A stretch of 8,615 nucleotides of DNA from an uncultured Eubacteriales bacterium (GTDB taxonomy: Bacteria > Bacillota > Clostridia > Lachnospirales > Lachnospiraceae): assembly GCA_900321915.1 (NCBI GenBank), contig ONXW01000367.1, forward strand, positions 1-8,615. Reading direction: 5' to 3'. This document shows positions 6,516 to 8,615 of the stretch, piece after piece; the stretch's first letter is position 1; every line of letters begins with the position of its first letter. The translations under genes were made by a program, and so were the position numbers. The notes below the pieces were generated by a model, which was not told the DNA's origin, did not search any database, and was given only the letters and a program-made list of their open reading frames with translations.

Positions 6516-8489
6516 ATGCCCGAGATCCGTGTGCTGGACCAGGACACCATCAACCAGATCGCTGCCGGTGAAGTGATTGAACGGCCGGCGTCCGTCGTAA
6601 AGGAACTTCTGGAAAATGCAGTCGATGCCGGCGCGAACGCCGTCACTGTGGAGATCCGGGACGGAGGCCTCTCCGTGATCCGCATCACGGACAACGGGTG
6701 CGGAATGGAGGCGGATCAGATACCGACCGCTTTCCTCAGCCACGCCACAAGCAAAATAAGAAACGCGCAGGATCTTGTCACCATCGCCTCCCTGGGATTC
6801 CGGGGCGAGGCGCTTTCCAGCATTGCCGCGGTCGCGAAGGTCGAGCTGATCACCAGGACGCCCGGCAGCATTGCCGGCAGCCGCTACCGCATCGAAGGCG
6901 GGAAAGAGGTGGGACTGGAGGAGGTCGGCGCGCCGGAGGGAACCACCTTCCTGGTGCGTGACCTGTTTTACAATACCCCGGCCCGCAGGAAGTTCCTGAA
7001 GACTCCTGCCACAGAGGCGTCCCACACGGCTGTCCTCGTGGAAAAGATCGCCCTGTCGCACCCGGAGGTCTCCTTCCGCTTTATCCAGAACGGGCAGACG
7101 AAGCTGTTCACCTCCGGAAACCGGAACCTGAAAGACATTATCTACTCGGTCTATGGGCGTGAAATTGCCCAGAACCTTGTGCCGGTGAGCGGCGGGGCCG
7201 ACCCCGTCCGCGTGTCCGGGTTTATCGGGAAGCCGGTAATCGCCCGCAGCAACCGGAGCTTTGAGGTGTATTTCATCAACGGGAGATATATCCGGAACGG
7301 CCTTATCGGGAAGGCGATCGAGGACGCATACAAGCCCTACATGATGCAGCATAAATATCCTTTTACGATGCTGTGCTTTGAGATGGATCCGTCCTTTATT
7401 GACGTCAATGTCCATCCCTCCAAGCTGGAGCTGCGGTTCCGGAATGACGAGACTGTCTACAGGACCGTATATCACACCATCTCTGTCATTCTCTCCGGAC
7501 AGGAGCTTATCCCTGAGGTGCAGCTGGAGGAAGGCGGAAAAGACGTTCTCCCCTCCCGGGAGGAGAAGCCCGCAGCCCCTGCGCTGAAGGCAGTCACATT
7601 CCGGGAAGAATTCCCCGAACCGCCCGCAAAACCGCCGGTTCCGGCGGCGGAGACTCCCCGGAAGGTCCCGGAAGCATCGAAAGAACAGGAGCAGGCGGAA
7701 GAGGGGCGCACACCGGACATGCCGGCAGATGCCGCTGCCGGGCGTATGCCCGGACCTCAGGCAAATGCAGCCGCCGGGCGAATCTCGGAGCCGGCAGCGC
7801 CGTACACGGTATCCGCGCCTGCCAATAAACCTCCGGTCCCGGAAGAAAAGGACAAAAAAGCGCCGGAGCAGATGACCATGTTTTCGGAAAAGCTGCTTAC
7901 GCCGGAGTCCAGGAAAAGACACCGCATTATCGGGCAGGCTTTTGAAACCTACTGGCTGGTGGAATTCGATGAGAATCTCTATATCATCGACCAGCACGCG
8001 GCCCATGAAAAGGTCCTCTATGAGCGCATGATGGAATCCCTCCGCAAAAGGAGCTTTACATCCCAGACGGTGGATCCGCCGCGTGTCCTGACGCTGACGG
8101 CAAGGGAACAGCAGATGCTCGCGCAGTACGGTGAAGCCCTCTCATCCCTGGGGTTTGAGGCGGAGCACTTCGGGGGCAACGAATATGCCCTCCGCGCAGT
8201 CCCGGACAACCTGTTTTCCGTGGAACAAGGGGAACTGTTCCTGGAGCTTCTTGACAGCCTGACCCCGGAGAGCGGGATGGTGACCGGCGAGACGCTGCAT
8301 CACCGGATTGCGACCATGTCGTGCAAGGCCGCGGTCAAGGGAAATAACCGTCTGTCCGTGCAGGAAGCGGAGAAACTGATTGATGAGCTGCTCACCCTGG
8401 AGAATCCGTACGCCTGCCCCCACGGGCGGCCCACCATCATCTCCATGAGCAGGACGGAGCTGGAAAAAAAGTTCCGGCGCATCGTATGA
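6516..8489 (+). CDS. mutL: DNA mismatch repair endonuclease MutL
   Basis: MutL is the ATP-switched partner of MutS. In bacteria without MutH it nicks the error-containing strand itself. The product is 657 residues. The N-terminal GHKL ATPase shows motif I with Glu33-Asn34 (ELLENAVDAGA), motif II DNGCGM (59-64), ATSKI (77-81), GFRGEAL (94-100) and GTTF plus FYNTPARRKFLK. A Pro/Ala/Glu-rich linker of about 100 residues (about 340-445) carries a small internal repeat. The C-terminal dimerisation/nuclease domain has the metal-binding DQHA-x2-E-x4-E motif (Asp492 to Glu503), SCK-x-A-x-K (Cys603), CPHGRP (634-639) and a terminal F-x-R (Phe653, Arg655). The full set of nuclease motifs predicts an active nicking enzyme. 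GGAGGG at 6503-6508 is 7 bases before the ATG. The stop overlaps the ATG of miaA. Confidence 0.98.
   Translation: MPEIRVLDQDTINQIAAGEVIERPASVVKELLENAVDAGANAVTVEIRDGGLSVIRITDNGCGMEADQIPTAFLSHATSKIRNAQDLVTIASLGFRGEALSSIAAVAKVELITRTPGSIAGSRYRIEGGKEVGLEEVGAPEGTTFLVRDLFYNTPARRKFLKTPATEASHTAVLVEKIALSHPEVSFRFIQNGQTKLFTSGNRNLKDIIYSVYGREIAQNLVPVSGGADPVRVSGFIGKPVIARSNRSFEVYFINGRYIRNGLIGKAIEDAYKPYMMQHKYPFTMLCFEMDPSFIDVNVHPSKLELRFRNDETVYRTVYHTISVILSGQELIPEVQLEEGGKDVLPSREEKPAAPALKAVTFREEFPEPPAKPPVPAAETPRKVPEASKEQEQAEEGRTPDMPADAAAGRMPGPQANAAAGRISEPAAPYTVSAPANKPPVPEEKDKKAPEQMTMFSEKLLTPESRKRHRIIGQAFETYWLVEFDENLYIIDQHAAHEKVLYERMMESLRKRSFTSQTVDPPRVLTLTAREQQMLAQYGEALSSLGFEAEHFGGNEYALRAVPDNLFSVEQGELFLELLDSLTPESGMVTGETLHHRIATMSCKAAVKGNNRLSVQEAEKLIDELLTLENPYACPHGRPTIISMSRTELEKKFRRIV
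7722..7784 (+). repeat. Imperfect 36-bp tandem repeat in the MutL linker
   Basis: The linker contains PADAAAGRM (residues 403-411) and QANAAAGRI (415-423), spaced 12 residues apart. The codons have diverged at several third positions, so this looks like an old duplication within the interdomain linker. It keeps frame and lies outside both folded domains. Confidence 0.6.
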
Positions 8490-8615
8490 CAGATCGGAAG
8501 ATGAAACAGGATATGAACAGAAAAGAACCGCTGATTATCATTGCGGGCCCCACGGCCTCGGGAAAAACCTCCCTGTCGGTAAGGCTGGCAAAGCGTGTGG
8601 GCGGCGAGGTGATCA
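8486..8615 (+). CDS. miaA: tRNA dimethylallyltransferase MiaA (N-terminal part, runs off window)
   Basis: The open frame reads to the window end without a stop and contains LIIIAGPTASGKTSLSVRLAKRVGGEVI, of which GPTASGKT is the P-loop. This matches the start of MiaA, which transfers dimethylallyl from DMAPP to A37 of tRNAs reading UNN codons, making the i6A substrate of MiaB. The mutL-miaA order is also found in E. coli. The start is uncertain. ATG 8486 overlaps the mutL TGA as ATGA and has no Shine-Dalgarno, so it would rely on coupling. ATG 8501 and ATG 8513 are alternatives, with GGAAG at 8496-8500. The one at 8513 would give the more usual short leader before the P-loop. Only about 43 codons are visible. 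Confidence 0.9.
   Translation, partial: MTDRKMKQDMNRKEPLIIIAGPTASGKTSLSVRLAKRVGGEVI

Noticed and set aside
6261..8006. 581-codon minus-strand frame opposite mutL and the end of mutS
   Set aside because: It straddles two real genes, is Arg- and Cys-rich in the manner of reverse-translated GC-rich sequence, and has no recognisable domain.

Overview
The window is an ordinary-looking chromosomal segment of a Gram-positive anaerobe, most likely a GC-rich member of the Clostridia (Lachnospiraceae-like). Three things suggest this: the gene order around mutS-mutL, the ChW wall-binding repeats in a secreted protein, and a MutL with endonuclease motifs. The taxonomic placement is inference, because no rRNA or other marker is present. 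All genes lie on the + strand and are tightly packed; the largest gap is about 100 bases.

Layout. (1) Bases 1-99 are the tail of a gene whose end resembles 5-formyltetrahydrofolate cyclo-ligase. Its stop overlaps, as ATGA, the start of a small predicted lipoprotein (96-623). (2) After an 84-base gap with a good sigma-A-type promoter comes miaB (TTG start, 708-2168), the radical-SAM enzyme that methylthiolates i6A37 in tRNA. Thirteen bases later, with its Shine-Dalgarno on the miaB stop codon, is a secreted L,D-transpeptidase (2182-3762). This protein has an Ala/Glu/Thr linker, two ChW-like repeats, two aromatic cell-wall-binding repeats and a YkuD catalytic domain. (3) A strong rho-independent terminator (3785-3829) closes that unit. 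(4) mutS (GTG start, 3864-6512), mutL (6516-8489) and the beginning of miaA (8486 to the window end) follow with a 3-base gap and an ATGA overlap, as one translationally coupled unit.

How the genes fit together. MutS and MutL are the mismatch-repair pair: mismatch recognition, then an ATP-controlled endonuclease. MiaA makes i6A37 in tRNA and MiaB converts it to ms2i6A37, so the two consecutive steps of one modification pathway flank the repair genes. The L,D-transpeptidase is functionally unrelated, being a cell-envelope enzyme, and appears to be a passenger downstream of miaB. The lipoprotein has no assigned function.

I found no convincing undescribed multi-gene system, mobile element, CRISPR array or RNA gene. 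The points most worth a second look are the domain architecture, placement and codon bias of the L,D-transpeptidase, the uncharacterised two-module lipoprotein, and the uncertain source of mutS transcription downstream of the terminator.
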